Source: Enoplolaimus lenunculus (taxonomy: Eukaryota > Nematoda > Enoplea > Enoplida > Thoracostomopsidae). Taken from it: a stretch of DNA of 64,000 nucleotides. The stretch is taken from the NCBI GenBank assembly GCA_030248215.1, contig JASANG010001117.1, positions 18,501 to 82,500 of the forward strand, in the 5' to 3' direction. The notes beneath the pieces were generated by a model. That model was not told where the DNA came from. It saw only the letters and a list, made by a program, of their open reading frames with translations, and did no database searches. Both the position numbers and the translations under genes were made by a program. The first letter of the stretch is position 1. The number at the start of each line of letters is the position of its first letter. Below, in pieces: positions 12,501 through 34,485 of the stretch.

Positions 12501-14841
12501 TGGTCGCCTAAATTTATTCTGGCGTTTCAGCAAGGCTTCTGAAATTCGGCTGGGGTGGTCAAGTGGGAACGTTTTATCAGCGTCTTTTTGTGGCATCATT
12601 AAGCGATATTTGATTTTATTCATTATAAACCAACCAAATAAAATTATTTGTAGGTTCTTGGACACTTTTCCGCCGTGTTTAAAGTAATGAGTTACATCAA
12701 GAGTGTATGACACAAGAGTGTTCAACTCTTGGGGTTCCGCATGGTACAAAATATACCACCGGGTGTTGCGTTTTCGGTCGACCCCTCATTATTTATAAGG
12801 GGAGTCGCCATCACATGAATGCCCCTAAATTAAACATAAGGCAAGCATGTATGACGCCGCATATATAAAGTACCATGGTTCGCACCGGTTGTACCTCCTG
12901 TAAACAAAGGGCGGATAAGGCAAAAACGCAACGTGCGCTGAGTGCATTGTTTTGTACACAGAATGTATTCAGTTGCACACTCTTGTTAAATAGCGATTAT
13001 CCACTTTTGATTAAGCGTAATTCTAGACTCAAACTTAGGCTTGAGCAAAGGTGTACTGACTGGATTAAGGTTAGATTTGTGCTTAGGCACGGCTATAAGT
13101 GTGGACATAAGACTAATCCTAACATTGAAACGTTAGCGTTCACAGTGCACGAGACAATTTCTCGGCCTGCCGAGGGGACGCGGCCAGCTGCACCCCCGAT
13201 TTGCCGGTGGCATTGATTGAAACCTAATCTGCCAACAATTTTGACCACAAAGAATTTTAAATATTTTGTCACAAAATGTGTCAAATTGATCATTTATTTT
13301 GTATTGTGGCAGTCAGAAAATGGCAAAAATGCCTGCCGTCCATTGTTTGTTTGTGTTTGGTTTAATAAAACCGAGAGAAAAAATACACATTTTTCACCAG
13401 TTTGAGTAGCAAGAATTTGAAGCCACATTTCAAACGAAATGTTCGGTTTCGCGTTACAACTTTGTATTTTGTTAACCTCAGCGGCCGGATAGAGAAACGG
13501 ATATCGGGGGAATGGATGGTCTTCTTCCAACGTTTCTGGAGCAGTCGGATCGAAGATACGTTGTAGGCGTTAGAAGATCCTTGAAGGATATTGGATGTCA
13601 AAAAATCACTTATGATGTTATCTTCTCTGCAAATGAAATCATATTTAAGGCTACGCCCTCTTTTAATCTTTATTTGTCTCCCGAAATAAGGTCAACGTTA
13701 TATTTTTAACCCAAACAGTTAAGGGACTTACCTCTGAGGGGAAGGGCTTATGTATAGAACAGGGCCGGAACGTTTTGCTTGCGGGGCTGTAATAGAGTCA
13801 GCTAAAGCTTTAGACTAACGTTTTGCTTAGGCTTAAGCTTAAGCTTAAGCTTAGAAATAGGCTTATACTACTCTGTTCCGACCCTGTTTTATATATGGGC
13901 CCGTATGAGTTGTGTAGATAAACTGTGTCACGGGCAATAAACTCGAAAATTTATCGCTGTCAATTTTAATCCCAAAATCCATAGGCGTGTAAAGGAATAT
14001 TAAAGATGACGGAGATGGAAAACGGATATTTAAGTATAAAAGTTTACAGTTTGCCAAGACAATTGAATTGAAGTATGCAATTATTCACTGATTGTTGCAA
14101 ACATATATACTGAGAAAATAGGAAATGTCAAGCCGAAGGATTGTTAACTGATTTATAGCTGTGTTTATAAAAATAACGGAATTTCCGGTATTTCTATAGC
14201 TGGATTAAAAAACGATTTTTACCGATTGAGTTGCCAGTAGGCAACTCAGCGCAGTGTATATACGTTAAATAATGTATATCGCACCGTGTTTAACAATTGC
14301 AACACGTATACATAGTACTAAATCACCACAAGACGTGAGAGCCCCTCGGGCTCGAGCGTCAAGCTCCTATAGCTGTTCCAGTCACTGGAGTTCGAATCCT
14401 AGCATAAAAGTAGGTGTCAGGGGAAATAGAAAATATTCATGTGAGAAAGGGTTAAGTAAACTTTGCGGTCCAGTGTTAAATGTAACAAAAACTGCTTTAA
14501 ACCCTATTCACACGTGCAAGTTTTTGTTGCGAAAATTTGCAGCTGAAAATTGCACGCAGAACTTGCATTTTTTCATCAGCCAATGAGAAAGCAGCTGAAA
14601 TAAATTCAGCAAACTTGCATGGTTATTCACACATGTGAACTAAATTCCTGGCTATAATTTTTAATGCATTATTTGGAGTTGCAAGCTTTTCGAACGGGAT
14701 TATGGATCCAACTTGCAAGTGCAATTTGCAGCTGCATGTTCTCTCAGCAAAAACTTGCACATGTGAATAGGGCTTAAGGCATAGATTGCGCCACTGTTTT
14801 TTTACGTTTAGAATTGTGATTTCTATTTTAGGTTCCATTGA
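1..14841 (+). CDS. PHACTR: PHACTR-like phosphatase and actin regulator, 3' part of gene (5' end outside window)
   Basis: Nine exons join in phase: <1-876, 3865-4055, 4892-5297, 7267-7338, 8299-8581, 9362-9458, 10270-10410, 11608-11684 and 14832-14841. This gives 716 residues from the first full codon at base 3. The C-terminus is diagnostic: [16 protein letters not shown], then [35 protein letters not shown] and FH-stop. It matches the PP1-binding end of vertebrate PHACTRs (DYVEV, YDRRADKPW, AIRKELNEFKS, YTRFHRP). PHACTRs bind G-actin through RPEL motifs and redirect PP1. Only one degenerate RPEL-like motif is visible here ([13 protein letters not shown], residues 495-507), formed across the exon 3/4 junction; the usual C-terminal RPEL triplet is not seen. 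The N-terminal part is Gln-rich (81 Gln in residues 92-174). The middle is Ser/Asn-rich and unrecognised. All introns are GT-AG. Family assignment is strong; exon 4 and the alternative use of exon 3 are less sure. Confidence 0.85.
276..524 (+). repeat. CAA/CAG repeat coding for polyglutamine
   Basis: 83 consecutive codons of the PHACTR-like exon are CAA or CAG except one Pro and one Lys. The frame is open from base 3 to 881 with Gln reading. The Asn, Ser and Thr readings of the other frames stop or lack continuity with the next exon. CAA interrupts the CAG runs throughout, which should limit slippage. A shorter Gln-rich stretch lies at bases 3-80. Confidence 0.9.
886..1190. mobile_element. 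Family-I repeat (CAAGAGTG ends), worn
   Basis: TCAAGAGCGCATGATACAAG ... CTCTTGTTAAATAGCGATTA, with the inner blocks CATGGTACAATATGTACCAT and ACCCCCTTGTTAATGGGAG. It starts 10 bases after the PHACTR-like exon-1 donor. Confidence 0.7.
1530..1571. repeat. (AAT)/(AAC) microsatellite
   Basis: AATAATAATAATAATAAC then AAC and AAT units; PHACTR-like intron 1. Confidence 0.9.
2006..2266 (-). repeat. tRNA-derived SINE, degraded copy
   Basis: Same flanks (ACTGTCAGGCATGATAGGAA; GCTGCCGGCAAGCATACAAC; ATTGCATATGCACTAGGACA) with a worn, shortened tRNA part. PHACTR-like intron 1. Confidence 0.65.
2475..3035. mobile_element. Family-A MITE (GGCC ends, TTAGGC-type interior)
   Basis: Inverted ends GGCCAATGTAAAGAACAAGG and CCCCTGATCTTTATATGGGCC, flanked by the 8-bp duplication ATTTCTTC. 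The interior alternates CCTAAG hexamers with the spacer AAGAATGAGCATATT about ten times. Lies in intron 1 of the PHACTR-like gene. Confidence 0.9.
3303..3654. mobile_element. Family-I repeat
   Basis: ATCAAGAGTGGATGACCACT left, GTGATTATCCACTCTTGATT right; PHACTR-like intron 1. Confidence 0.82.
4369..4729. mobile_element. Family-H repeat (CCGGAGGT ends)
   Basis: TGCAACCGGAGGTAAAAAAT left and CAGACCTCCGGTTGTACCCT right, with CCGGAGCCGGAGG units and a shared AT-rich core. PHACTR-like intron 2. Confidence 0.8.
5298..5344 (+). other. Read-through end of PHACTR-like exon 3 (possible alternative C-terminus)
   Basis: The chosen donor is GTGAGC at 5298. If it is not used, the frame runs on to a stop at 5342-5344, adding [14 protein letters not shown]. 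That tail is basic and helical-looking and would end the protein before the PP1-binding region. A different splice pattern, with exon 3 ending at 5340, a micro-exon at 5503-5512 and an exon at 7155-7338, is also in phase but uses a weak donor. Confidence 0.3.
5345..6645. other. Intron 3 of PHACTR-like gene, left half: no gene seen
   Basis: AT-rich with a TTTCTTA/TAAGAAA-rich segment (5680-5920), a GC-richer stretch at 6180-6300 and a few decayed TTAGGC units near 6320-6400. Confidence 0.6.
6646..7083. mobile_element. Family-G MITE
   Basis: About 435 bases with ends GTGACCCGAATAAGAGGTGG and TCCTCTTTTATTTGGGTCAA and inner GAGTCC repeats. PHACTR-like intron 3. Confidence 0.75.
7466..7740. mobile_element. 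Family-D MITE (piggyBac-like, TTAA target)
   Basis: A 275-base palindromic element with ends GCCCTATTCACACGTGCAAG and its inverse, carrying AACTTGCAGCTGCAAGTT motifs. TTAA flanks the right end. PHACTR-like intron 4. Confidence 0.85.
8609..8765. mobile_element. Family-B MITE, partial
   Basis: Left end CACTGTAAATTGCAGTGAGT with TGAGTT-type motifs; the right part is missing. It directly follows exon 5 of the PHACTR-like gene. Confidence 0.7.
9515..9788. mobile_element. Family-A MITE
   Basis: CCCATGTAAAGATCAGGGGC at the left and a worn right end near GTTGGCC; the interior is TTAGGC-type with ATATGCTCATTC spacers. Intron 6 of the PHACTR-like gene. Confidence 0.75.
10449..10704. mobile_element. 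Family-B MITE (mariner-like, TA target)
   Basis: About 255 bases with ends TACACTGTAAATTTCAATGA and its inverse, filled with short inverted CTCAGA/TGAGTT motifs. It starts 38 bases after exon 7 of the PHACTR-like gene. Confidence 0.85.
11036..11435 (+). repeat. Tandem pair of tRNA-like SINE units
   Basis: The block TGCGCGTAAGTGTATGTAAAG ... CCATGCCTGTGCA ... GTTCGATTCCCGGCGTGGTC ... GGGGTCGTGCAGACCGTTAG occurs twice in tandem (about 11041-11135 and 11246-11435). The second unit has a full tRNA-like head, GACCGCGTGGTGTAGTGGTT to CCCGGCGTGGTC, whose ends pair (GACCGCG / CGTGGTC). A diverged inverse copy is at 40137-40225. Confidence 0.65.
11713..12022. mobile_element. Family-A MITE
   Basis: GGCCCATGTAAGGATCAGGG to GTTCTTTACAGTGGCC with the perfect 8-bp duplication GTGTATGT on both sides. 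It lies 28 bases after exon 8 of the PHACTR-like gene. Confidence 0.9.
12334..12507. mobile_element. Family-A MITE, short copy
   Basis: GGCCAATGTAAAGAACAGGG start, CCACCCCTGATCATGGTCGC end, only a few hexamers inside. Intron 8 of the PHACTR-like gene. Confidence 0.8.
12694..13014. mobile_element. Family-I repeat
   Basis: ATCAAGAGTGTATGACACAA left, GCGATTATCCACTTTTGATT right. Confidence 0.78.
13744..13902. mobile_element. Family-F MITE
   Basis: TATGTATAGAACAGGGCCGG left, CCTGTTTTATATATGGGCCC right; intron 8 of the PHACTR-like gene. Confidence 0.75.
14221..14455 (+). repeat. tRNA-related SINE (glycine-like head), copy 1
   Basis: Shares TAGGCAACTCAGCGCAGTGT, CGTGAGAGCCCCTCGGGCTC, a B box GAGTTCGAATCC and the tail AAATATTCATGTGAGAAAGG with the 45.2-kb copy. 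Its A-box region is shortened. Confidence 0.7.
14501..14773. mobile_element. Family-D MITE
   Basis: ACCCTATTCACACGTGCAAG and its inverse, with TTAA on both sides. It ends about 60 bases before the last PHACTR-like exon. Confidence 0.88.
14832..14841 (+). CDS. PHACTR: Ten-base terminal coding exon of the PHACTR-like gene
   Basis: After the pyrimidine-rich acceptor TTTCTATTTTAG, the bases G TTC CAT TGA complete an Arg codon begun by CG at 11683-11684, then code Phe-His-stop. This reproduces the family ending YTRFH(RP), lacking the last two residues. The phase (2) fits exactly, and no other site downstream of exon 8 that I scanned gives R-F-H. The 3' UTR follows; I see no clear polyadenylation signal in the next 200 bases. 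Confidence 0.75.
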
Positions 14842-15067
14842 GTTTCAATATTTTCCTTCAGTGCGAAATCCTGATGACTCAACTTTCTACATCGAAGCTG
14901 CCACGAAGAATTGTTTGCTGATCAAATTTGTACACAATTTTTTGCATTTTCAAATGACTAATACCATCCTATCAACTGTTTGCGTTAAGTTTCAAACAAA
15001 ACATTGCTTATATATTGCAAACAGGAAATTATACATAAGCTACCAGAGAAAACCTCTTGCTCAAGTT

Positions 15068-15275
15068 TGACTCAGGGCCGGAGCAGCCACCCCCATACCT
15101 TCAGTTGGGTTGCTCCCGCCCCTAAAGGGACCCTCACCCGAACCGGCTGAAACAAAAACCGCCGAAGTTTTAAAATGCGTCTAACTTCTCGCGCGCATCA
15201 CGCGTGAGTTTGTGGCCTCCACCGTAGAGTTTAAGGCAGCCCTTACCCCTGATTGCTCCGGCACTGCGTTGACTC
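15068..15275. mobile_element. Short inverted-end repeat (CCGGAGCA ends)
   Basis: TCAGGGCCGGAGCAGCCACC and inverse CCTGATTGCTCCGGCACTGC bound about 205 bases; no coding content. Confidence 0.55.
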
Positions 15276-15355
15276 ACAGATTCGAAAGTTATTAGAATTA
15301 TCGCCAACTGGTGCTAGGTGCTATACACAGCTGAGAATATATACCTACTACTCGT

Positions 15356-15592
15356 GTCCCATGTATAGAACAGGGCCGGATCGTTTTCCGGAGGGGCTAT
15401 AATAGAGTCAGTGTAAGCTTTAGACTATTTTTTGCTTAGGCCTTAGGCTTAGGCTTAGGAATAGACTCATCCATACCATTAGGCTTAGGCTTAGGAATAG
15501 GCTCATCCATACGCTTAGGCTTAATCTTAGGCTTAGGCTTATGCTTAGGAATAGGCTTATACTACTGTTCCGGTTCTGTTCTATACATGGGC
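15356..15592. mobile_element. Family-F MITE
   Basis: CCATGTATAGAACAGGGCCG to GTTCTATACATGGGC; the interior has TTAGGC units with the spacer AATAGGCTCATCCATACGC. Intergenic. Confidence 0.85.
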
Positions 15593-15833
15593 ACTACTCA
15601 TGGTCTCAGTTCTTTGTGCCATGTTCCACTTTTATGCTTTGACTCCGAATGGTGTATATGTATGTGTATATATGTGCGTTTGGATAAAATACTGCGACTT
15701 ATAAAGAACCGACTGATAACTGCAACTTTTGCTAATTGCAACACAGGAAGCATTCTATACTCTTTTGTAGGCTTTCGTTGACTGACTGTGGAACAGTTTT
15801 TCAGTCAGGGTTAGCTTTATTAACCGTCACTTG

Positions 15834-16112
15834 CGGATCCAGAGGGGTGGGCAGGCGGGCGTACGCCCCCCTGTCAGAAATATTATTGATTTAATTGTAA
15901 GGTCCCTACCTTGCAATTTTATCCTCAGAAAATTTATTGGTAAAAAATACAATTTTTACCATCAGCAATTTTTTGTGACAAATCCTTACAAATTTTGCCG
16001 TTAGAAAATTTTCTGTGATAAAATGATAAAGTTCGACGATAATTTACAATTTTTGCGTTTCATAATATTTGCCAGCCGGCTTCTTGTCAGAAATTTTTGG
16101 ATCCGCCTCTGT
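15834..16112. mobile_element. Family-K MITE (GGATCC inverted ends)
   Basis: TTGCGGATCCAGAGGGGTGG and inverse TTTTTGGATCCGCCTCTGTC; related to 29838-30016. Between the convergent PHACTR-like and CAPSL genes. Confidence 0.7.
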
Positions 16113-16307
16113 CAAATTGTAAACATAAGATTATCTTTTAAGCTGATAAATCTCAAATACTTGCTAAAATAATTAAAGATTGGTGAATTTAAAGTTAATA
16201 ATAGGATCTTAATTCCAACCACGTTTTGACACACAGATTTGATATACTTTCTGACAACTGTAGTGTCTTCTGGTGTCGTCCAATTGCTTTACGATTCCGG
16301 ATGACAC

Positions 16308-16462
16308 TCAGGCCCGTAGCCAGCTCATCTTGCTAGGGGGCTAAAAAATTTTCAGGAGTGGCATTTAAAGCGTTTCAATGATTTTACAAACAAGTTTGAA
16401 AATTTTCTAGGAGGGTCAAAATTTTCCAGGGAAGCTCAGCCCCCCCTTGGCTACGGGTCCGA
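16308..16462. mobile_element. Short inverted-end repeat (GGCCCGTAGCCA ends)
   Basis: CAGGCCCGTAGCCAGCTCAT and inverse CCTTGGCTACGGGTCCGACC. It lies downstream of the CAPSL stop codon. Confidence 0.6.
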
Positions 16463-16568
16463 CCCCGCATAATGTGCTACACCCATTTGGGAATATGGAC
16501 AAATGTTTCAACTTCAAAAGAAATAATATTTTAAAATAGATGGCACATGTTCGAAATGCTTTGCATCT

Positions 16569-29105
<12,537 letters not shown>

Positions 29106-29125
29106 TTTAATTAAATATAATTGTC

Positions 29126-29345
29126 AGTCCAGGTTGGAACCGGGACTTCAGACCTTTTTACTAAGCAGCTGGAATACTGGGCTAAGGGTGGTTTCGAACT
29201 AGCGACGTTCTGCGTGTCAGGCAGACGCTGTTACCACTGCGCCACGTAGCCCGCCTCTCCAAGTGCATTTTTCGTCAACTATGTGTGTTGACCATATGCT
29301 GCCAGCTAGCATACATACAGTGCAGTGCACTATATTGCATGTTCA
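29126..29345 (-). repeat. tRNA-derived SINE (valine-like head)
   Basis: Read on the minus strand, GGGCTACGTGGCGCAGTGG (A box), GCCTGACACGCAG (anticodon arm, GAC) and TAGTTCGAAACC (B box) form a tRNA-Val-like head. The acceptor ends still pair (GGGCTA / TAGCCC) but the T stem has mismatches. A shared body with CAGCTAGCATACATACAGTG-type sequence follows. It begins just upstream of the CAPSL start codon. Confidence 0.75.
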
Positions 29346-29837
29346 CATAACGGACTAGCATGTATTATTTTCAAATGTGTATAGCATCTATTACCAGTTA
29401 CCAATAGCATTTCAAAACTGCCGAACTCTTCACCATGGAGAAACTTAAAAGTGGCACCGAAAAAAGTCAAATGAGATGCGAAAAAATTTGCTGAATTTCG
29501 AATCACGTTATTATCATTTTGTGGTTCGAAAGCTGTAAGATTTGGGTCTTTTCAATTATCACCAGCCCAAACCTTGGCTCTACAAGTCAATGAAATTTGA
29601 CGAGGGAAGCGAACCAGATGCCAGACCGAGTTATACATTAAACCATATGGCAATGTTTCACTTTACACATTCATTTATATATTCGTATGCAGCAATTTTC
29701 GCTCTTATCTAATAATATTTGGTGGACAAACCGGAAAATGCCACACGGTCACTCTTAGGGTGGTGCTATACTTCCGGTGTCGTGCCGTCCGGTGTCGTCC
29801 GGCACTGTCGGTCTCTTATACGGTACCATACGAGGAA

Positions 29838-30016
29838 TGGCGGATCCATTGGGGGCACCCCGGCCGTGCCCCCCCCCCCCCAACAGCATCTCGACAAAAA
29901 TTATATACTTAGCAATTTTGTGACAATAGTTCGCGGTTTGTGTGTGGGTCAAAAGTAAGTTTATTACCTGTGAAATTTTGGCTCCCCCATTTTGAGATCC
30001 TGGATCCGCCACTGCG
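29838..30016. mobile_element. Family-K MITE with a poly-C run
   Basis: AATGGCGGATCCATTGGGGG and inverse GAGATCCTGGATCCGCCACT, with 14 consecutive C near 29867-29881. Confidence 0.7.
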
Positions 30017-30589
30017 TACGTGAGTCCATTTAAGTCCGATACCGCATGACGCCGGATGTCATCAAAAGATTTCATCTAAACAGCGTTATTTTATATCATA
30101 GAAAGTTTAAAATTATCCATTCGTTTCCACCCGCACAGCCAAAAAATACGAAAAATGGTAAAATATTTTTCTTGGCATTTTTTCCGGCAAACATTTCTGC
30201 TATCTCTAGACGCCTGTTTTGTTCCTACTCCCTTGAAAATGTCGGGACAGAATCGATTATCTAAGTACATGGTGTGTGTTGCCGTCAGGCCGTTTTCATA
30301 GAATGGTTTTGTACTCTAATTCAAAGTGGGTATGTGGACAATATTTTAGCACTATGCGCGCATTATTATGTGGATGACCAATTAAGAATACGGGTCATAT
30401 AAGCTAGACTGGTCGTATGTTTCGCTCCATGTAAGCGAAACTTTGATCATCACACCTCAAATGACTGTATAACTGCCTGTACCCCATTTATCAACAGAAA
30501 ATTTCAAGCGGTAGAATCACTGCGACGTACTATAAACCCAAACCTTGCTTCATACATTGCACATTTGTATTCAGAATCAATTTTAGGGT

Positions 30590-30800
30590 CCGTATTCTCA
30601 AATGTGTGTAGAACCTATTACCAGTTGATGATAGATCATGTCACTTTCATATCAGTGAATGCAGAGTCTTAAAATTCAGCACATTTTTCGCATTTGATTT
30701 GCTCTGCTCGTGTACAAATTTTGAATTCAACAACTGCAATAGATAGTCAGTTTGAAAACGTATTACTAACTGGCGATGGATGTTTTAAACATTTTCGGAT
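30590..30800. repeat. Family-M dispersed repeat
   Basis: GTATTCTCAAATGTGTGTAG, ACCTATTACCAGTTGATGAT and TATTACTAACTGGCGATGG recur, diverged, at 1197-1320, 29375-29415, 41490-42050 (interrupted), 45455-45545, 49012-49235 and 54355-54455. Confidence 0.65.
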
Positions 30801-31011
30801 GCGGGCCCAGAACACTGGCTCTGTATTGGTCAAATGTGAAGCAAACGAATCGTTTACCATATTCTCAGAATGCCTCATTTCAACCATAATTTTCATAATT
30901 TTTTCACAAGTTGGTTTTTGAGCGTCTTTGTTGCGACAATTTAGACTTTAAAAATAACGGATAAATTTATAAGCTCGCAAATACGACAAAAATAATCACT
31001 TTTGGAACTGC

Positions 31012-31326
31012 GGCCTGTGTATAGAACAGGGCCGGATCGTTTTCCGGCAGGGCTGTAATAGAGTCAGTTTAAACTTTAGACTAACTTTTTTGCTGATGCT
31101 GTTGCTTAGGCTTACGCTTAGGCTTAGGTTTAGGCTTAGGCTTAGGCTTAGGTTTAGGCTTAGGCTTAGGGTTAGGCTTAGGAACAGGATCATCATTACG
31201 CTTAGGCTTAGGCTTAGGTACAGGATCATCCTTACGCTTAGGCTTACGCTTAAGCTTAGTCTTAGGCTTAGACTTAGGCTAAGGAATATGCCGATTCTAC
31301 TGTTCCGGCCCTGTTTTATACGTGGA
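31012..31326. mobile_element. Family-F MITE
   Basis: GGCCTGTGTATAGAACAGGG to CCTGTTTTATACGTGGA, with TTAGGC units and ACAGGATCATC spacers. Confidence 0.8.
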
Positions 31327-32406
31327 CGGGAACAGCCGTAACTTCCGGCAAAAATTCAACCAAATTCAACAGCAAAACCAGACCTCCTGTTGTATCCGAG
31401 TTGTCATCAAACGTTTAAAACAGACCTTTCAGGCCAAACCTGGTCTAAATCTGTTGTCATATGCCATATAACAATGGCAAACTAAACATAGCGTGTGCCT
31501 TAAGCTAAAATTCATTCCAGTCGCGTATATAAGGCAGATAACCGGAATATATATGATGCACCCCTGCTCAAAATATATTAATGGATGTTAAAACAGGAAT
31601 TAGTTATATATGGTTCCTGAAAATAAGCTGGTTCCCCCGAAATATCACAAATTTTGTTGGATGCCACAGACCTGTAATCTTAGTCACCCCCTCCTGGTTG
31701 CCGGCTACACTCATAGTTGTTAAACAATACAGGAAACACAATTCAGTGTTATTTGTGCCTAACGAGTAAACCAGGTTAAAAACGGGTTTTTGAACCAGAT
31801 TTCAAATTTTGAAATGTTAAAGGTGAAGACTATGAGCCTACGAGCTGAAGCTTAAGAAATATAAATGGTTGCTATGGAACTTTCATGCCAGTGTTGGAGA
31901 TAACCATATTAAGCATACTGATTGTTTAGGATGGCAATTTCGTTAATTTTACAAGACTTACAACCGGGTCCACAATTTTGCTTGGGGTCAAAAAATTTAA
32001 CGCGAGTCACTGACTGTTCCTGGTTCTCCTGAGGCTCCGGGTCTGTGAAGGTTCCGTGACAGCAAGCGTCATCATTGCTAATATGCGCGTAGACAGTATT
32101 TTATTTCTGGAGGATACAAAATCATGGCAAACGAGAGCAATATTTTGAGATCCCAAGGGCCAGCAAAGCGTTGTTTAATTTGCCTTTACTATTTTCTCTA
32201 GTAATTATGAGAAACCATATATCCGTCGTATACCACGAATTACTTGTAGCGTAACTGTTCGAGGGGGTACGTAGTTCAAGCCCCCCCCCAATATTTTAGT
32301 CCCATCATTTTTGGGTTATATTCAGTTTACTTGGCTTCTGGATCGCTTTGCTCGAGAATTATTTCCATCAGTCATTCCTCCAACGTGTATGTGTTGGCTG
32401 TTTTAG

Positions 32407-32560
32407 CTAATGTAACAGGGGCGTAAAAGTATTACAAACATATTCCTAAACCGAAGCCTAAGCCTAAGCCTAAGAAAGGCAAGAAATTAGTCTAAACGTT
32501 AAGCTTACTCTATTCTAGTCCCACAACAAAACGTTCCGCCCGTGATCTTTATATGGGCCC
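32407..32560. mobile_element. Family-A MITE, degraded
   Basis: Left end altered (AATGTAACAGGGGCGTAAAA), right end GTGATCTTTATATGGGCC, few CCTAAG units. Confidence 0.65.
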
Positions 32561-32614
32561 TTGTTTTGAATAAGCTGCTAATCGCCTGGTTGATACCTGA
32601 CGCGGGGTTCCGTC

Positions 32615-33339
32615 TCAAAGATGGCGGACTGCGGCTCGTATACCAGGATCTACTTCAGAACTCAAGCAGGATGCTCCGAAGAAAAACCCTGCAGTGAAAA
32701 TGGATCAACAAATCTCAGATTTCGCACCGATAAATCTTACATCCGTCACCGTTACAACATCCGTTGTTATAAAAGCTCACAGTGCTGGAAGAGTCGACTA
32801 AAAAATTTTCTGGATATGCATACAAGGGTTTTCGTTGACTTATAGGCGAGGTTGTAACTTGATAGTGAGGCAAAAGTTTTAGAGGCGGGTTTACAGCCTC
32901 GTAACCCCACTTCTTGGCCACGGGCATGTCATTAAATTTTGGAGGGTCATAGTTTTGAAATCCAGACCATTTCCTTCGAGCGGCGTTGGTTGACAGAGGT
33001 TGAGCATCGGCAATACATTGAAACTGTTTTTGGCTCTTCAATCGCGTATACCAATTTTCGAAAATAACAACAGCCCTTAATCGGGTTACAGGCTTGCATT
33101 TATTGCAGTACCTCGCATTATACGGCGAATAACCAATTTGAAGCCAAAATGTTCATAGTAAAGTATTTACCGGTTTGTTGGCATTTGTTTGGTTTCCGCC
33201 GACCGGAGCGCGACCAAAAATCGTTGATGGTTCCGGGTGATAATAAAACAAAATATTGGATTTGACCTTTGTTGGCGGGCTATGGCCTACTGAGTGGAAC
33301 CACAGCGACCCACCCGTTTTCGTAGAAAGGTCAAAATTG
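32615..33339 (-). CDS. Unrecognised gene, 3' part (three exons)
   Basis: Exons 33339-33171, 33023-32741 and 32688-32615 join in phase and end in TGA. The protein reads NFDLSTKTGGSLWFH..., HPEPSTIFGRAPVGGNQ, then FQCIADAQPLSTNAARRKW, SGFQNYDPPKFNDMPVAKKW, GYEAVNPPLKLLPHYQ and ends ASCLSSEVDPGIRAAVRHL. The Trp/Tyr/Pro-rich composition and lack of membrane segments recall small ciliary microtubule-associated proteins, but I cannot name the family. The acceptor of the middle exon is poor in pyrimidines; its frame stays open well upstream (33023 to about 33148), so that exon may be longer. The last intron is only 52 bases. The start codon and 5' exons were not found. The stretch LRPGISQFF near 33400 may be coding. 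Confidence 0.5.
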
Positions 33340-34119
33340 CTACAAAGTTCGATTACAAGAACATAACAGAAAAAAATTGACTTATGCCAGGTCTTAGAGG
33401 ATCTGAAGCATTTTCCCCACGACTGCGATGCTTCTGCCAAAATCTCAAAACCAGGGAGCAACCGGAATTCCGGTTCCGGTAGGAAAATGCGATATTTTCA
33501 CTGAAGTCGTTGGTCAGAGAATATCGTTGCTTTGGACAGAATAATACAGAATTGATTAAGTATATTTGTTAGCGAATGCGATACGGGCCAATCTGAGCTG
33601 TAATTAACCCAAAATTTGTTTTGAACCTCAGATCCGTTATGTACATTTGGGCCAATGACGCCAGCAGGAGTGTGAACCACGCTATATAAAGTTATAAGAC
33701 AAGCTTGTGATCAAAGCTAACAAGAAACCAAATATTAGTGCTAAAATCTTAATACAAAATTTTGGATTTAATTCCTGTTTACGGACCATGGCCTGGGTGG
33801 GCACCCTGCCAGCGGCTGTTGTAGTCCCTGGGTCGTAATTTTTCATTAGCAAAATAATTCATTAATTTAGCGGAAACCGCCCGTATATTATAAATGCTTC
33901 GATTCCAAGCCAATTGCAATCAAAAAGCCATTAAATCGCTTGTTTCATCATGGAACAAGCATATTATCATTCTATCTCGGCACCTTTTATGTCAAATGCT
34001 TACCAGCAAATGGTAACCTCAGCAACGAAGCATCTATGAGTATAAAAGATAACGAGGATAACTGTCATGTTGTGCAGGTAATATAACGGCCAAACAAACA
34101 GATGGATAACAAACATTAC

Positions 34120-34309
34120 GGCCAATGTTACTTTAAGGGGCGTCCAGGTTTCCGGTGGGTCCATAAAAGAGTAGGTTTAGATTCTAGATTACCTTTTTTG
34201 CTTAGGCTTAGGCTTAGGCTTAGGCTTAGGAATACATTTTTGCAACGCTCAGGCTTAGGCTTAAAAATACGCTTAATCTACTATTACGCGACTTAAAGTA
34301 ACATTTGCC
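34120..34309. mobile_element. Family-E MITE
   Basis: GGCCAATGTTACTTTAAGGG to GACTTAAAGTAACATTTGCC with the perfect 8-bp duplication AACATTAC. Confidence 0.9.
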
Positions 34310-34485
34310 AACATTACAAACAGCCAGAGGCGTAGCCAGGAATGCGGTGTTTGGTGTCAAACCTTGTTTTGAGATCTTTTTAGACGAGCTTTAGAAAGTT
34401 TCTTAGTTCAAAAAAACACAAAAAATTATACTTTGAAATTTTCTATAGAAGGTGATTCATCTTGCCTGATGTGGTGGCTATGCAA

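Larger units (their letters stand above)
29346..32406. other. Intergenic: repeats only
   Basis: Upstream of CAPSL. Contains family-M, family-K and family-F copies and a C9 run near 32281. I see no exon with splice sites and continuity here. Confidence 0.6.

Noticed and set aside
29187-29262. Functional tRNA-Val gene
   Set aside because: The T stem has mismatches and the unit is followed by a conserved SINE body shared with two other copies.
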